Shown here piece by piece: positions 33,067 through 33,160 of a DNA stretch of 33,160 bases (within the stretch, counting starts at the first letter, position 1; each line of letters begins with the position of its first letter). Below the pieces are notes generated by a model. That model worked only from the letters and a program-made list of their open reading frames with translations, was not told where the DNA came from and made no database searches. Source of the DNA: Ligilactobacillus agilis DSM 20509 (GTDB taxonomy: Bacteria > Bacillota > Bacilli > Lactobacillales > Lactobacillaceae). The stretch lies in the NCBI RefSeq assembly GCF_001436215.1, contig NZ_AYYP01000024.1, forward strand, positions 1 through 33,160. The letters are read 5' to 3'. The position numbers were made by a program, and so were the translations under genes.

Positions 33067-33160
33067 TAAATAGTTGTCGTAAAGATAATATTTAATGAGT
33101 AGACCTTTGAAAACTGAACAAAGTTTTAGACAAACCAAATGTGTAGGGTCAGTTGAAAAC
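33067..33160 (+). other. 5' leader of an rRNA operon (16S lies past the window end)
   Basis: CTTTGAAAACTGAACAAAG (about 33106-33124) is the sequence seen just upstream of 16S genes in lactobacilli, part of the leader that is trimmed during rRNA maturation. No 16S sequence is reached within the window. Confidence 0.75.

Overview
The window looks like chromosome from a lactic acid bacterium of the Lactobacillaceae, probably a heterofermentative species. The evidence is a full-length phosphoketolase (xfp) and an acetate kinase, an Apf/LysM secreted protein with a lysozyme-like C-terminus, a T-box leader on tyrS, a TPP riboswitch on a ykoEDC-type vitamin transporter, strong GGAGG ribosome sites, and moderate-to-low G+C. 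I cannot name the species from sequence alone. Nothing resembles a prophage, IS element, CRISPR array, integron or large defence island; most of it is housekeeping and accessory metabolism in short transcription units separated by clear intrinsic terminators.

Layout. 1-2570: an MFS transporter facing a histidine phosphatase and a small membrane protein. 2650-7240: xfp and its upstream GntR regulator on the minus strand, divergent from galE, with candidate operators and a cre-like site. 7300-9130: a small unknown protein and galM, with a good cre match in front of galM. 9160-10180: an Rpn-family PD-(D/E)XK nuclease gene with a strong internal in-frame ribosome site and start, suggesting a second, short product. 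10181-15605: a DMT exporter, an AI-2E-family transporter broken by one in-frame amber codon, a PatB-type C-S lyase, gpmA, a GNAT enzyme and a HAD phosphatase. 15608-19440: a membrane-tailed flavodoxin-like protein and a DHH phosphoesterase, then acylphosphatase and an aldehyde dehydrogenase. 19446-23310: a membrane-anchored Lys/Ser-rich protein, a methyltransferase-like protein, mscL, apf and a tiny membrane protein whose promoter lies partly inside the apf terminator. 23308-26165: ykoE-D-C-like ECF transporter under a TPP riboswitch. 26227-27630: DyP peroxidase followed by a small cytochrome b5-like protein. 27708-31230: LacI-type regulator, ackA, a YdjM-like membrane hydrolase and a PerR-type regulator. 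31227-32800: tyrosine T-box and tyrS. 32950-33160: tandem strong promoters and the leader of an rRNA operon whose 16S gene lies beyond the window.

How they work together. Xfp makes acetyl phosphate, which AckA turns into acetate and ATP; GalM and GalE feed galactose into glycolysis, and the cre-like sites suggest CcpA control of xfp and galM. The DyP/cytochrome b5 pair and PerR form a plausible peroxide and haem theme. The TPP riboswitch links thiamine-precursor uptake to the cofactor needed by Xfp. The most interesting item for follow-up is the gene-within-a-gene in the Rpn locus.
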